Of a stretch of 64,000 nucleotides of DNA, positions 21,468 through 32,219 are shown one piece after another. Origin of the DNA: Psychrobacter sp. JCM 18901 (GTDB taxonomy: Bacteria > Pseudomonadota > Gammaproteobacteria > Pseudomonadales > Moraxellaceae); the NCBI RefSeq assembly GCF_000586435.1, contig NZ_BAWH01000001.1, positions 310,001 through 374,000 on the forward strand, read 5' to 3'. Made by a program: the position numbers and the translations under genes. The notes beneath the pieces were generated by a model. That model was not told the origin of the DNA, did no database searches, and worked only from the letters and a program-made list of their open reading frames with translations. The first letter of the stretch is position 1, and every line of letters begins with the position of its first letter.

Positions 21468-22600
21468 ATGAGTATTGAAACAACAATCACCCGCGCATGG
21501 CAACGTCAAGCTGTTTGGTTATGGTTGTTGCTGCCTGTCAGTTGGTTGTACGGTTTCATCACCTTGCTGCGTCGTCAAGCTTATAAGGCTGGGCTATTAT
21601 CAAGCCATCGAGCACCTATTCCCGTGATGGTCATTGGTAATATCAGTGTGGGGGGTAGTGGTAAGACGCCGCTGATCATTGCTCTGGTCAGCTACTTACA
21701 GAAAAAAAGGCGTAAAAGTAGGGGTAATCAGTCGCGGGTATGGCGGTGATACGAGTCAAATGCCCGCATTGGTTAGTGCTACCAGCTTACCTCATATAGT
21801 CGGGGATGAGCCGTGTTTGATTGCTCATATGACAGGCACTGCTATGGCAGTGTGCCCCAATCGCCAACAAGCGATTGCTGCTCTGTTAAAGGCAGAGCCT
21901 GATTTGCAATTGATTATTGCAGATGATGGTTTGCAGCATTATGCACTACAGCGTGATATCGAATGGATTGTGGTAGATGCCGCCCGTGGGTTTGGCAACA
22001 AGCAGCTATTACCAACAGGTTTTTTGCGTGAGCCGATGTCACGATTAGAAGGTGCAAATGTTATCTATCATGAAAAGCCAAGTACAGATTCAACTCAGAC
22101 TTCTAGAGGTGGTAATAAGATACAGTCTACTGATCGTTTGACCATGCATTTGCAAGCTGGTGAGTTTCAACGTCTATGGAATCCTATATTGAGTGCAGCT
22201 CAACTCAATAGTGTAAAGCCTACTAATAACAGCCGCGTCCATGCTGTTAGTGGTATCGGCTATCCGCAGCGGTTTTTTTGATACCTTAGAATCTATTGGC
22301 TTTGAGGTCATAGGGCACCCTTACCCTGACCATTATGATTTTAGTTTGGCTGAGCTTTTACAATATGTTGATTATCCTATCATCGTAACCAGTAAAGATG
22401 CGGTAAAAATCAGCGCATTATTGGCAGACTATACAGCGACACAAGCACTCAGTGGTGAGTATGTAGAACTTGTCAGTAGACTATGGGTGTTGCCAGTGAC
22501 GGCTGTATTATCAGAGAATAGTTATCATAATCTAGATGCGCAGCTAAAGGCGCTAGGGATTCGCATCGACCATGATATGAACACGTCAGCCTCATTATAA
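21468..22600 (+). CDS. lpxK: Tetraacyldisaccharide 4'-kinase (two frameshifts)
   Basis: LpxK phosphorylates the 4' position of the lipid A disaccharide at the inner face of the inner membrane; about 376 residues. An N-terminal membrane anchor (WLWLLLPVSWLYGFITLLR) is followed by a P-loop, GNISVGGSGKTPL, and SRGYGG. The active-site region IIADDGLQHYALQRD and the later HPYPDHYDFS and TSKDAVK are conserved. Two runs break the frame: A7 at 21702-21708 and T7 at 22273-22279; each needs one base fewer. kdsB follows 49 bp downstream with no ycaR/trm112 gene between, unlike enterobacteria. Confidence 0.94.
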
Positions 22601-22649
22601 ATATCAACTAATATCTTAAATTTCCGTACCACTTTTATAGGAATACGCC

Positions 22650-23462
22650 ATGTCGTTCGCCACCACGCCCGCCAAAACCCATATCGTGATTCCTGCACGT
22701 TTCAAGAGTACGCGTTTACCTGGTAAGCCATTGCTAAATATTCATGGTAAGCCGATGATACTTTGGGTAGCAGAAAAAGCGCAGACAGCAAGTTTTGCTG
22801 ATGACATGTGTATAGCGACTGATGATGAGCAAATTGCAAAAGTTTGCATCGATGCAGGTTTTGATGTGGTTATGACCAGTAGTGAGCATGCTTCAGGGAC
22901 GGATCGCTTGGCAGAGGTAGCAGCTATCAAAGGTTGGGCTGACCACGATATCGTGGTGAACATGCAAGGCGATGAGCCCCTTGTACCGCCATTGCTTTTG
23001 GAACAAGTACAGGCGCTCTTGGTAGCGGATGATGATAGCGTGATGGCCACACTCTGTGAGCCTATCGATGACTATGGTACGTTCCAGCGGCCATCGGTAG
23101 TAAAAGTAGTCAGCCAATCTGCTAATAACTTACAGCGTGCGCTCTATTTTAGCCGCGCACCGATTCCTTGTGATCGTGATGTTGTATTGGCTGATAATAA
23201 CCAGATGCAACCACCAAAGAACGCCTATCGTCATTTGGGTTTATACGCTTATCGTGTCAGTCTATTACAGCAGTTCGTAAACTGGCCACAAACGCCACTT
23301 GAGATACTCGAAAGCTTAGAGCAATTACGTGTTTTAGAAAATGGTCAGCATATCGCAATCGCAGAAGCCGCCTATCAGTTACCAGCGGGTGTCGATACAC
23401 AAGAGGATCTAGACCGTCTAAACGCGATGAGCTTAGATAGCTTTCATAACTCTCATAAGTAA
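22650..23462 (+). CDS. kdsB: 3-deoxy-manno-octulosonate cytidylyltransferase
   Basis: Activates KDO with CTP to CMP-KDO for the lipopolysaccharide inner core; 270 residues, intact. Nucleotidyltransferase motifs: [16 protein letters not shown] at residues ~11-26, [12 protein letters not shown] and [12 protein letters not shown], then the C-terminal HLGLYAYR and [10 protein letters not shown]. It continues the lipid A gene block. An AGGAATACGCC stretch precedes the ATG. Confidence 0.97.
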   Translation: MSFATTPAKTHIVIPARFKSTRLPGKPLLNIHGKPMILWVAEKAQTASFADDMCIATDDEQIAKVCIDAGFDVVMTSSEHASGTDRLAEVAAIKGWADHDIVVNMQGDEPLVPPLLLEQVQALLVADDDSVMATLCEPIDDYGTFQRPSVVKVVSQSANNLQRALYFSRAPIPCDRDVVLADNNQMQPPKNAYRHLGLYAYRVSLLQQFVNWPQTPLEILESLEQLRVLENGQHIAIAEAAYQLPAGVDTQEDLDRLNAMSLDSFHNSHK

Positions 23463-23566
23463 CAGTCTGAGCAAAGTTGCGTGCGATTCTAAGCTTCATA
23501 CAACGCTAAAGTATCGTTGTCGTAGCTATACCTAAAGTACCTAATCAATGTGATAGAGCCATAACC

Positions 23567-24698
23567 ATGAATAATTTGACAGGAAATATGGACGCACTAG
23601 ATAACACAGACCGTATATATTTTGCGCCACTATTGCCATGGCAAAAAGTATTGTGGTTACAGTTGACCGAGCGCGTACTTAAGCAGCAGTCTTTGCCGCA
23701 TGCATTGCTCGCTGCTGGTATGCAAGGTATGGGCAAACGCGCCTTTGTATGGCGATTGGTCGCTTGGCTATTATGCCGTGAGCGTGGTACACACCCATTA
23801 GGTGCTTGCGAAGTATGTGAGAGCTGTCAGTGGCTCAAGTCGGGAACTCATCCGAGCTTGCAAGTATTACCACTCGTTAGTATGCCTATCAGTGCCGAGA
23901 GCGATGCGCTTCAAGAAAAATCAAGCAGTACAAAAGATAAAAAAAGGCGCTAAAGCTACTAGCAATAGTGCAATTAAGATCAAAGTAAATGATATTCGTG
24001 CTTTGCAGCCTTTTATTTATCAAGGCGGGCAAGGGATGCGCATCTGTGTGTTAGATCACGCTGAAAAAATGACAGTAGCCGCTGCCAATGCGCTGCTTAA
24101 AACATTGGAAGAACCACAAGCGCAGGTGCATCTATTTTTGATTAGTGATACGCCTGCTCAGCTATTGCCAACGATTAAGAGTCGTGTGCAACAGTTGGCA
24201 CTACAGACAATTGAGCCAACTGTTGCTGTCGATTACGTGACGCAGGCGCTAGGTCACACGATTAACCGCGAAGCCGTCGGTACCGCTGCGATTGAGCAGT
24301 TGATACAACTGGCCAATGGTGCGCCGTTAGCTGCTATAGCTTTGGCGCAAGCACCATGGTATAGCAAGCGCAGCCTATGGCTGACCACATGGCAGGCGCT
24401 ACGTAGCGGTAAACGTAGTGGTGTGGCGGCAAGTGATTATTGGCAAGGTCAGCTCAATATTAAAGAATTTATACAGCTATCTGAGCTGATGCTTCTTGAT
24501 ATACGCCGTGTCTGTTTGGGCCTTGTTGAACTACAAAAGGATGTCAATCTATCAACGATATTGGCGACTTATCATCCTACTGATAGCGGGTTAGAGGCAT
24601 TTGCCAGCAGCGTGCAGCAGACCAAAATCGCACTACAACAAAATGTGCAAGAAAAATTTGCCTATGATAAGCTAATGCAAGAGTTGGCAAGCTTATAG
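23567..24698 (+). CDS. holB: DNA polymerase III delta' subunit (frameshifted)
   Basis: Clamp-loader delta' subunit, about 376 residues. A degenerate P-loop (GMQGMGKRAF, no Ser/Thr after Lys, as expected for delta') is followed by a four-Cys zinc module (CRERGTHPLGACEVCESC) and the sensor region LKTLEEP. A Ser/Lys-rich insertion sits after the zinc module and contains a run of seven A at 23939-23945; read as six, KDKKGAKATSNSAIKIKV joins the halves. The insertion is longer than in E. coli. pilZ follows 111 bp downstream, the common holB-pilZ arrangement. Confidence 0.92.
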
Positions 24699-24809
24699 AG
24701 CCATGTTTTAGCATTTAATTTGTGTTCGAAAATTTGCAATTGTTCTTAACTTTATACTATCGATTATTTATATAAACATATTAAACCCAGTTGATGAAGG
24801 AAGCTGACT

Positions 24810-25157
24810 ATGGCAATGCCAGGACGTGGCGGGATTTTAACCTGTCATTACGAAAGTATCGAAATGTTATATGCCAGCTATTTATCATTTGTCAGTAATG
24901 GCGCCTTGTTTGTACCCTCTGACAAAGCTCAGCAATTGGGTGACGAAGTGTTTATCGCTATCACGCTACCCAACTCTAGTGAACGTCTACCAATGAATGG
25001 TAAGGTTGTTTGGATTAACTCTAAGAGTCAAGGCAGTCGCCCAGCAGGGTTTGCTGTGCAAATTGGTAGTGATGTCTCTGGCCAAAGAATTAAGAATGAA
25101 GTTGAACGCCTACTAGCAGGAAAAATCGATAGCTTGCAATCGACTTATACTATGTAG
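24810..25157 (+). CDS. pilZ: PilZ domain protein (type IV pilus assembly)
   Basis: Small cytoplasmic PilZ protein of 115 residues. It matches the PilZ proper of type IV pilus systems, which usually sits after holB and does not bind c-di-GMP: the N-terminal RxxxR motif is absent while LFVPSDKAQQLGDEVFIAITLP and VVWINSKSQGSRPAGFAVQI are present. Intact, with AAGGAAG ahead of the ATG. No other pilus gene is in the window. Confidence 0.88.
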   Translation: MAMPGRGGILTCHYESIEMLYASYLSFVSNGALFVPSDKAQQLGDEVFIAITLPNSSERLPMNGKVVWINSKSQGSRPAGFAVQIGSDVSGQRIKNEVERLLAGKIDSLQSTYTM

Positions 25158-25240
25158 TATCTAGGTAATAACTAGGTAGTATCTAGAAATCACACCTGTA
25201 TCTTTGATGAGTTTGGCTGTGATTTTTAACTTATAAATAT

Positions 25241-25279
25241 AAAAAAGCAGCCTTATTATTTAGTAAGGCTGCTTTTTTT
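25241..25279. terminator. Bidirectional terminator, pilZ / ppk2
   Basis: Near-perfect 15-bp arms around AAGCAGCCTTA / TAAGGCTGCTT with flanking A6 and T7, between converging genes. Confidence 0.9.
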
Positions 25280-25327
25280 AGATCAATTTTCTTTAATTTT
25301 TTTATAGTAGTAGGTGGTGCTAGTCGC

Positions 25328-26409
25328 TTAATAACGAGGCGGTACATACATATCATCGGGAATAGGTTCGCGGTAATATTCATCATCGCGTTTGCGATTG
25401 GGTAACTCAATTTCGTCACGAGGCACTTCTTTGTAAGGGATTTGGTCGAGCAAATGGGCAATACAGTTCAGCCTAGCACGTTTTTTTATTATTGCCTTCG
25501 ACAACCCACCAAGGTGCTTCAGGAATATGAGTGCGCTCAAACATGGTTTCTTTTGCTTTGGTGTAATCTTCCCAGCGTCGGCGCGACTGTAGGTCCATTG
25601 GTGAGAGTTTCCACTGCTTAAGCGGATCATATATTCGGCTCATAAATCGTGCATGTTGCTCATCATCAGTGATAGAAAACCAGTATTTCACCAAACGAAT
25701 GCCTGAGCGTACGAGCATACGCTCAAACTCTGGTACTGATTGAAAAAAATTCCTCATATTGCGCGTCAGTACAAAACCCCATGACACGCTCAACGCCTCC
25801 GCGGTTGTACCAACTACGGTCAAACAATACGATTTCGCCTGCTGCAGGCAAGTGGGCCACGTAACGTTGGAAGTACCACTGCGTTTGCTCGCGTTCAGTG
25901 GGAGCCGGCAGGGCAGCTACCCTGCACACGCGTGGGTTTAATCGTTGGGTAATGCGTTTAATGGCGCCACCTTTACCAGCAGAATCCCGCCCTTCAAAAA
26001 TAACGACGATACGCTCACCGCGATCAACGACCCAATCTTGTAGTTTTATCAGTTCTCGCTGTAGTCGTACCAACTCTTGGAAGTAGGTGCGTCGATCCAG
26101 TTTTTCTTGCTCGCTCATCTCACGTCCGTTAAAACGAAAGTCACGTGCATAGTCATCTATTTCATTTTCTAGTTCTTCATCATACGTATCGATTAAGTCT
26201 TGGTGCATTTTTCGACGTAAATCATCATCAAGAATGTCTTTTTCGATGCGTTCAGTAAGAATAGCTTGTTCCTGATGGTACCGATCTACATCCTCCTCAG
26301 TCGTTAGAGATTGAAAATCAGCGGTTGCAAGCGGTTCTGTCATCACCAGTTTTTCAGAGCCAAAAATGACTTGCCTCATTTTTCTTAATAAAATTTTTGT
26401 CTTACCCAT
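25328..26409 (-). CDS. ppk2: Polyphosphate kinase 2 (two frameshifts)
   Basis: PPK2-type kinase using polyphosphate to phosphorylate nucleotides, about 359 residues. The ATG at 26409 has AAAGGT 7 nt upstream; the open frame extends further without a better site. Walker A is FEGRDSAGKGGAIKRI and Walker B/lid FDRSWYNRGGVERVMGF. A ~100-residue charged N-terminal region precedes the core. Breaks: coding-strand T7 at 25743-25749 (six restores EEFFQSVPEFERML) and A7 at 25481-25487 (six restores GNNKKRARLNCI). Class I versus II or III cannot be settled by eye. Confidence 0.92.
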
Positions 26410-26491
26410 AAATATTACCTTTGTTTTGCGTATCGGCTTTTTTAAGAGGCTACTATCTAGGTCGTTTCTATCATAGCAAAGTACAGACAAT

Positions 26492-26528
26492 AAAAAAATG
26501 CCCTTTAAATAAATTAAAGGGCATTTTT
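26492..26528 (-). terminator. Terminator after the thiolase gene
   Basis: AAAAATGCCCTTTAA / TTAAAGGGCATTTTT hairpin; the minus-strand T run fits the end of the upstream minus-strand gene (stop at 26595). Confidence 0.85.
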
Positions 26529-26594
26529 ATTGATAGATATGTACTGATTAAAATAATAAGTCAGCGTATCTTTTTCACTTAAAAGTGACCAAGC

Positions 26595-28113
26595 TTATTT
26601 TTCTAGGATACAAGTCACACCTTGACCACCTGCTGCGCAGATAGAGATAAGTGCACGGCCCGAACCTTTTTGATCCAATAATTTAGCAGCAGTAGCTAGA
26701 ATACGACCACCAGTTGCCGCAAATGGATGACCTGCCGCTAGTGATGAACCGTTTACGTTTAATTTGCTACGATCGATAGAACCTAGCGGGGCATCTAAGC
26801 CTAAGCGCTCTTCACAGAATTTCTCATCTTCCCAAGCAGCTAAGGTTGATAGTACTTGTGAAGCAAAGGCTTCATGAATCTCATAAAAGTCAAAGTCTTG
26901 TAGAGTCAGACCAGCGCGTTCAAGCATACGTGGTACCGCATAAGCTGGTGCCATTAGTAAGCCTTCTGTCGTGCCAGATTTACCGATGAAGTCTACCGCT
27001 GCGGTTTCTTGATGGACAATATAAGCAAGTGGTTTTAGCCCGTGCTCTTTTGCCCACTCATCAGTACCCAATAGCACACAAGAAGCACCGTCAGTAAGCG
27101 GCGTAGAGTTGGCAGCTGTCATCGTTGGATTGGCATTTTTTTCTACCAAATACTGGCTTTAATTTACCCAGTTTTTCTAATGTAGTATCTGGACGCAAAT
27201 TGTTATCACGAGTCAGGCCTTTGTACGGCGTGATCAAGTCGTCAAAGAAACCTTCGTCATAAGCGCGTGCTAGGTTTTGATGGCTGTTAAATGCAAGCTC
27301 ATCCTGCGCTTCACGCTGATATTCCATTCAAGCGTGGTAATCGCTTGATGATCGCCCATTGATAGACCAGTGCGTGGCTCACCGTTTTGTGGTGAATCGA
27401 TTAAGTCTTTTGGATTGAGACCCATTAGTGCTTTTAGACGTTGTTTGTTGTCTTTTGCTGCACCAAGTTTGATAAGTACTTTACGCAAGCCATCGCCGAC
27501 AGCGATAGGAGCGTCAGAAGTAGTATCTACACCGCCAGTGATTGCCGAATCGATCAGACCAAGTGCAATCTTGTTAGCAGAAGCAAAGGTCGCTTGTAAG
27601 CCAGTACCGCAAGCTTGTGAGATATCATAAGTTGGCGTATGTGGGTTTAGTGCGGTATTCAATGTCGCTTCACGAGTAAGATTGATATCACGGCTAAGTT
27701 TCATAACTGCGCCAGATACCACTTCGCCTACGGTTTCGCCTTGTAGATTATAACGTTCGACCAAACCGTCCAATGCAGCGGTTAGCATGTCTGTGTTGCT
27801 AACATCAGCGTATGATCCATTTGAGCGCGCAAATGGAATACGGTTACCACCTAAGATAGCAACACGGTTTAGGTTTGAAGCTGGTTTGGTTGAGCTGGCT
27901 TTTTTTGGCTGGAGCAGGTTTTTTGGCAGCAGTGGTTTCCACTTTTTCATCGACCGCTTTTTTTGCTAGTAGTTTCTTTAGCGCTGGTGTCTTTAGTCGT
28001 GGTGTTTTTTTGCAGCGGTTTCTTTTTTTTGCTGTATCTGATTTTGTATCCGTTGCTTTAACAACTGTACTTTCAACAACAGGGCTATCTGGATGATTGT
28101 TTTTATTACTCAT
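26595..28113 (-). CDS. Acetyl-CoA C-acyltransferase with Lys/Ala-rich N-terminal extension (several frameshifts)
   Basis: Thiolase of about 504 residues; the usual ~430-residue core starts at LNRVAILGGNRIPFARSNG. The nucleophilic Cys is in ISQACGTGLQATFAS, the His in GHPFAATGGR and the second Cys near the end in SICAAGGQGVTCILEK. An N-terminal ~75-residue extension rich in Lys, Ala and Thr is unusual. Breaks: A/T runs at 27136-27142, 27900-27906, 27958-27964, 28005-28011 and 28023-28030 (8 bases), and a lost base near 27315 (SREAQDELAFNSH restored). The sum restores a length divisible by three. It is divergent from fabG and maoC, as fadA2 is from fabG4 in Mycobacterium tuberculosis. Synthesis versus beta-oxidation is open. 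Confidence 0.9.
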
Positions 28114-28662
28114 AATATTATCCTTAAAAAGTATGGGTAGAAGTAAAAAGTGATAGGTAATAATAAAAAATAGTTAAGTTGTTTTATACAAGCAAATATT
28201 ATCATTTATTACGCAGTACAGCTGTTTATCATAAGGCGTTTTTATTCACTTAATGTATCTCTTTAGCAAACTATGTGACGCTTGTATGAGGTCGGTAGTA
28301 GATTCATGACCATGACGCATCGCTCTAATAGACTGGCTAGTAAGAAATATTAGCATTGCATAACAGTACGTTTGATAATATATTGTTATCAATAATTAAG
28401 TATGCCATAACCTATAGGTCAGATTTTAACATGTTATAGTGGCGCTTAACGCTGCTAAAAACGACTGGCTTGTATACTGACTTGTTTACAGATTGTTGTA
28501 GACATTATCTGTTTTTGGACTTGTTTATAAGGGAAGTGTATAGTTAGGCTAGTTTTGAGGCGATTTACTAAATTTAAATAATTACGATGTCAATGTCTCT
28601 ATATAATAGATTCATTGCATTTTTTTATTATTATACGAATCATTAATTATAAGGATTATATT
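28114..28662. other. Divergent intergenic region thiolase / fabG
   Basis: 549 bp, A+T-rich, holding both promoters. A TATAAT at 28602-28607, about 55 bp before the fabG start, is a -10 candidate; no matching -35 at 17 bp. No palindrome or RNA gene recognised. Confidence 0.4.
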
Positions 28663-30063
28663 ATGTCAGACCGTTACGGTGATTTTGTTCAATCTTCTAT
28701 TGGCAAAAAAGTAGCAAAAAACTTAGGTTTGCCGATGCCAACGACGCTTGATCGTTTCGAAAGCGGCGAGCGTTTGGTGCGTGGTAGTGTATTGGTTGGC
28801 CGTGCTACTGGTGATGACAAGAGTGTCAGTGAATCGGTTGCCCGTATCCTGTCAGACGTCCATGCCGAAGTATATGTAAATAGCAGCGATGATATCAAAG
28901 ACGCACTTGCTGATGCAGGCGTTGAGGCAAAAGCCAACACGGGCGGCGATGATCAATTCAAAGTACTGCTTTTTGATGCCAGTAATATCAGCAATGCTGA
29001 ACAGCTAAAAGAGCTTTATGAGTTTTTCCATACAGTTGCACGCCGCGTAGAAAAATCAGGCCGTGTGGTTGTGGTTGGTCGTACGCCAGAGAACATCACT
29101 GATATTGAAACAGCAATGGTTCAACGCTCGCTTGAAGGTTTTGTGAAGTCAGTGGGCAAAGAGTTCAAGCGCGGTATTACAGCGCAGCTGATTTATGTTG
29201 AAGAAGGCGCAGAGCAAAACCTAGATTCAACCTTACGCTTTTTTACCTCAGCTCGTTCAGCTTATGTATCAGGACAAGTAGTACGTGTCAGTAAAGGCAG
29301 CTCAGTTGATGTTGACTGGAACCAGCCTTTGGGCGGCAAGACGATGCTAGTGACTGGCGCAAGTCGCGGTATTGGCGAAGCTATCGCTCGTGTATTGGCT
29401 CGTGAAGGGGCTCATGTTATCTGTCTAGATGTACCACAGCAGCAAGCTGACCTACAAAAAGTTGCTAGCGAAATCAGTGGCTCTGCTTTGACAGTAGATA
29501 TCACTAGTGAAGATGCTGGGGCAGAAATCGCTGACGCTGCCCAAAAACGTGGTGGCCTAGATTCAATCATCCATAATGCTGGCGTGACTCGTGATAAGAC
29601 GTTGGCTAAGATGGATGAGAAAAAGTGGAACATGGTCATCGATATCAACTTGGGCAGTATCGCTAGATTGAACCGCTACTTGTTGGACAATGACGTACTG
29701 AAAGAAAACGCACGTATCGTATGTGTGTCGTCAATTTCAGGTATCGCTGGCAACATGGGTCAGACCAACTATGCCACTTCTAAAGCTGGTGTGATTGGTT
29801 TGGTTAACGCAACTGCCAAGCAATTAGAAGACAATGCTAAAGGCATGACGATCAATGCAGTCGCTCCTGGTTTCATCGAAACCCAAATGACAGAAGCCAT
29901 TCCATTTGCTATTCGTGAAGCTGGTCGCCGCATGAACTCAATGAGCCAAGGCGGCCTGCCAGTAGATGTGGCTGAGACTATTGCATGGTTCGCGTCACCT
30001 GCGTCTGGCGGTCTAAATGGCAACACGGTTCGCGTCTGTGGTCAAAGCTTACTTGGTGCATAA
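28663..30063 (+). CDS. fabG: Long 3-oxoacyl-ACP/CoA reductase (FabG4-like)
   Basis: High-molecular-weight FabG of 466 residues from the ATG at 28663 (AAGGATTATATT upstream; the longer open frame starts in an unlikely poly-Phe region). Residues ~1-215 are a flavodoxin-like N-terminal domain lacking the glycine-rich motif. The SDR domain has TGASRGIG at ~residue 228, NAG, catalytic Ser in CVSSISG and YATSK. The architecture matches M. tuberculosis FabG4 (Rv0242c), an NADH-dependent ketoacyl-CoA reductase. maoC follows on the same strand and the thiolase diverges, so the three could run reduction, dehydration and thiolysis of acyl-CoA. Intact, with two A6 runs read correctly. Confidence 0.93.
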   Translation: MSDRYGDFVQSSIGKKVAKNLGLPMPTTLDRFESGERLVRGSVLVGRATGDDKSVSESVARILSDVHAEVYVNSSDDIKDALADAGVEAKANTGGDDQFKVLLFDASNISNAEQLKELYEFFHTVARRVEKSGRVVVVGRTPENITDIETAMVQRSLEGFVKSVGKEFKRGITAQLIYVEEGAEQNLDSTLRFFTSARSAYVSGQVVRVSKGSSVDVDWNQPLGGKTMLVTGASRGIGEAIARVLAREGAHVICLDVPQQQADLQKVASEISGSALTVDITSEDAGAEIADAAQKRGGLDSIIHNAGVTRDKTLAKMDEKKWNMVIDINLGSIARLNRYLLDNDVLKENARIVCVSSISGIAGNMGQTNYATSKAGVIGLVNATAKQLEDNAKGMTINAVAPGFIETQMTEAIPFAIREAGRRMNSMSQGGLPVDVAETIAWFASPASGGLNGNTVRVCGQSLLGA

Positions 30064-30390
30064 TGTTGATTAATTGATAAGTATATGTGAGAAATAAGGT
30101 ACAGGTAGAGACAGTAGTTGTATCATAAGACCTATTATTTCTTGTTTGTATCACATATGCTTACGAAATAATCTCTGATAAAGTGTAATAAAGCTGCCCA
30201 AGGGTGGCTTTTTTTTATGATAAAAACACAAGAACCAATAGCCAAACTATTTTTTTGCTACTAAAGATACTCATGAGGTTGATTAAATTTAATGCTTATT
30301 AGATGATTTAATAGTAGGCTTTAGTCAATGACTGCAGATTGTCTTTATATATGTTAAAGAACTTGTTCAAGCCACACTTAGGATGTACTT
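30064..30390. other. Intergenic region fabG / maoC
   Basis: 327 bp. It holds the terminator at 30191-30216 and then ~170 bp of A+T-rich sequence, presumably the promoter of the maoC gene. Nothing else recognised. Confidence 0.4.
30191..30216 (+). terminator. Terminator after fabG
   Basis: AAGCTGCCC-AA-GGGTGGCTT hairpin (two wobble pairs) followed by eight T. Confidence 0.85.
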
Positions 30391-31306
30391 ATGTCAGACA
30401 AACATTATGATGCGTTGCCAAAAGCGCACACCACTTACGCCAATATTGTCAAAAGCTTATTGCCTATCGGTAATGGTGGCAAGGTCAGTAGAGACCAGTT
30501 GCCACAATCTACTTACTATGTAGATGACTTGCATATCGATCAAGAAAACCTAGATGACTATCGCAAAATTTGCGGTTTTGCTGATGATGGCAAAGTGCCA
30601 GCGACTTACTTCTCGGTATTGTCACAGACGCTACAAATGAACATGATGGTCAAAGAGCCATTCCCATTTGCCATGTTAGGTCTTGTTCACGTTGATAATA
30701 GCGTTACCCAGTATCGCCCGATTGGAGAACGTGAAACGGTAGCAATGTCGGTCACTTTTGATAACCTGCGCGATCATGCCCAAGGTCAGCAGTTTGACTT
30801 TGTCACTATCGTAAAATCAGAAGAGGAAGTCATCTGGGAAGGCACGTCAACTTATTTATCACGTAGCAAAAAAACCTAGCAGTAAAGATAAAAAGAGCAC
30901 ACCGCGTCCAGTCATGGTCAAGCCTGAAGTAAACGAAGAAGGTGTTCATAGCATTTTTGAAGTACCAGAAGATATCGGTCGTCGTTATGCTTTTGTCTCA
31001 GGTGACTTTAACTTGATTCATTTGCATCCACTATCAGCACGCGCGTTTGGTTTTCCTAAAGCGATTGCACATGGTATGTGGTCAAAGGCTAAGTGTCTTG
31101 CTCTAATGGGTGACTTGCCTGATGCTTACACAATTGACGTTTCATTTAAGCTGCCTATCTTTCTGCCAGCTGAAGTAGAGCTGATTGCTGAGCCAGTAGC
31201 CCAGCTCAAAAACGTAGATGATACTTGTGAGTTTGGATTGTATAGCTCTAAAAACAATAAACCGCATTTGGCGGGTGTTGTAACCCTAAAGAGCGACAGC
31301 AAGTAG
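30391..31306 (+). CDS. MaoC-like hydratase, double hotdog (frameshifted)
   Basis: About 304 residues. The first half is a degenerate hotdog domain and the second carries the hydratase-2 motif SGDFNLIHLHPLSARAFGFPKAIAHGM with catalytic Asp and His. The pattern matches HtdX (Rv0241c), encoded next to FabG4 in mycobacteria. A run of seven A at 30868-30874 breaks the linker; read as six it gives SRSKKPSSKDKKSTPRP, a basic linker joining the two hotdogs. The likely reaction is reversible hydration of enoyl-CoA. Transcribed in the same direction as fabG but separated by a terminator. Confidence 0.88.
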
Positions 31307-31364
31307 AGTAAGTATCATAAAGCTTCTATTTTAACAGCCATATTTAACGTACATATTTATTATT

Positions 31365-31939
31365 ATGACTTCACAAAACATGCCTTCAGAAGAAAACGCG
31401 ATAGACGTAGATCAAACAGATAGCTCGATAGCGACTAATACGGTTGCCGCTAATGATAGCGGCGCTAACATTCATGTTAGTGCCGATAATGGCGTTGATT
31501 TGGCCGATATCTTTGAGCCTTATTTTCGTCCAGATGCAAACACTATCGTGTGCGGTGCATTAGATGACGAAAAAGTTGCGGCTTTAGCGAAAGCGGGCGT
31601 CGAGCTGGTCATCAACTTGCAGCCTGATGACGAGTTAAGCTTTGATGAGGCATCAGCAGTTGAGCAAGCAGGTATGCACTACGAACAGCTGCCTATCAGC
31701 GGTGCTAAAGAGCTGAAGCAGCTCAAGATATTGGCGTTTGATAATGTATTACGCCAATATCATGGCAAAAAAAAGTCGCTATGCACTGTGGGTCAGGTAA
31801 TAGAGTAGGAGCAGCAATAGCGCTGCGGGCAGGATGGTTGCGCGGACGTAAGATGGATACAGCGATGGAACGTGGTCGCAGTCATGGTTTGACCAAGCTT
31901 GAACAAGAAGTTCATAACCGTTTGCTAGTACCGCGCTAA
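31365..31939 (+). CDS. DUF442-type phosphatase-like protein (frameshifted)
   Basis: About 190 residues. After a ~45-residue polar N-terminus the dual-specificity-phosphatase-like DUF442 fold begins (TIVCGALDDEKVAALAKAGVELVINLQPDDE). The active-site loop is HCGSGNRVGAA, with Cys and Arg as in this family. A run of eight A at 31767-31774 breaks the frame; six (or nine) A restore KKVAMHCGSGNRV and the C-terminus ending NRLLVPR. Family members include the phosphatase-like domain fused to Blh-type sulfide dioxygenases. Substrate unknown. Confidence 0.82.
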
Positions 31940-32014
31940 CCAGATTTACAACACTGCATTTTAATGCTGTCTGAGACGTGAGTAAACTCTAAAAATAACA
32001 TCAAAATAAATAAT

Positions 32015-32046
32015 AAAAAAGGCGACCAATAGGTGGCCTTTTTTTT
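32015..32046 (+). terminator. Terminator after the DUF442 gene
   Basis: AAAAAAGGCGACC / AGGTGGCCTTTTTT hairpin with eight T. Confidence 0.85.
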
Positions 32047-32219
32047 ATTGGCTCATAATTCATTTATACTGGTTCGAATACTTTTTATAGTCAAAGAACT
32101 ACTTGTGCAACTTGTAATCGGCTAGCTTGTATCCGTTTTAGACTTCTTTGACTATAGCTTACGTATTACTATCATCTTAAAAATAGAATAATTTATATCA
32201 CTGGAGCAAGGTAATAACA

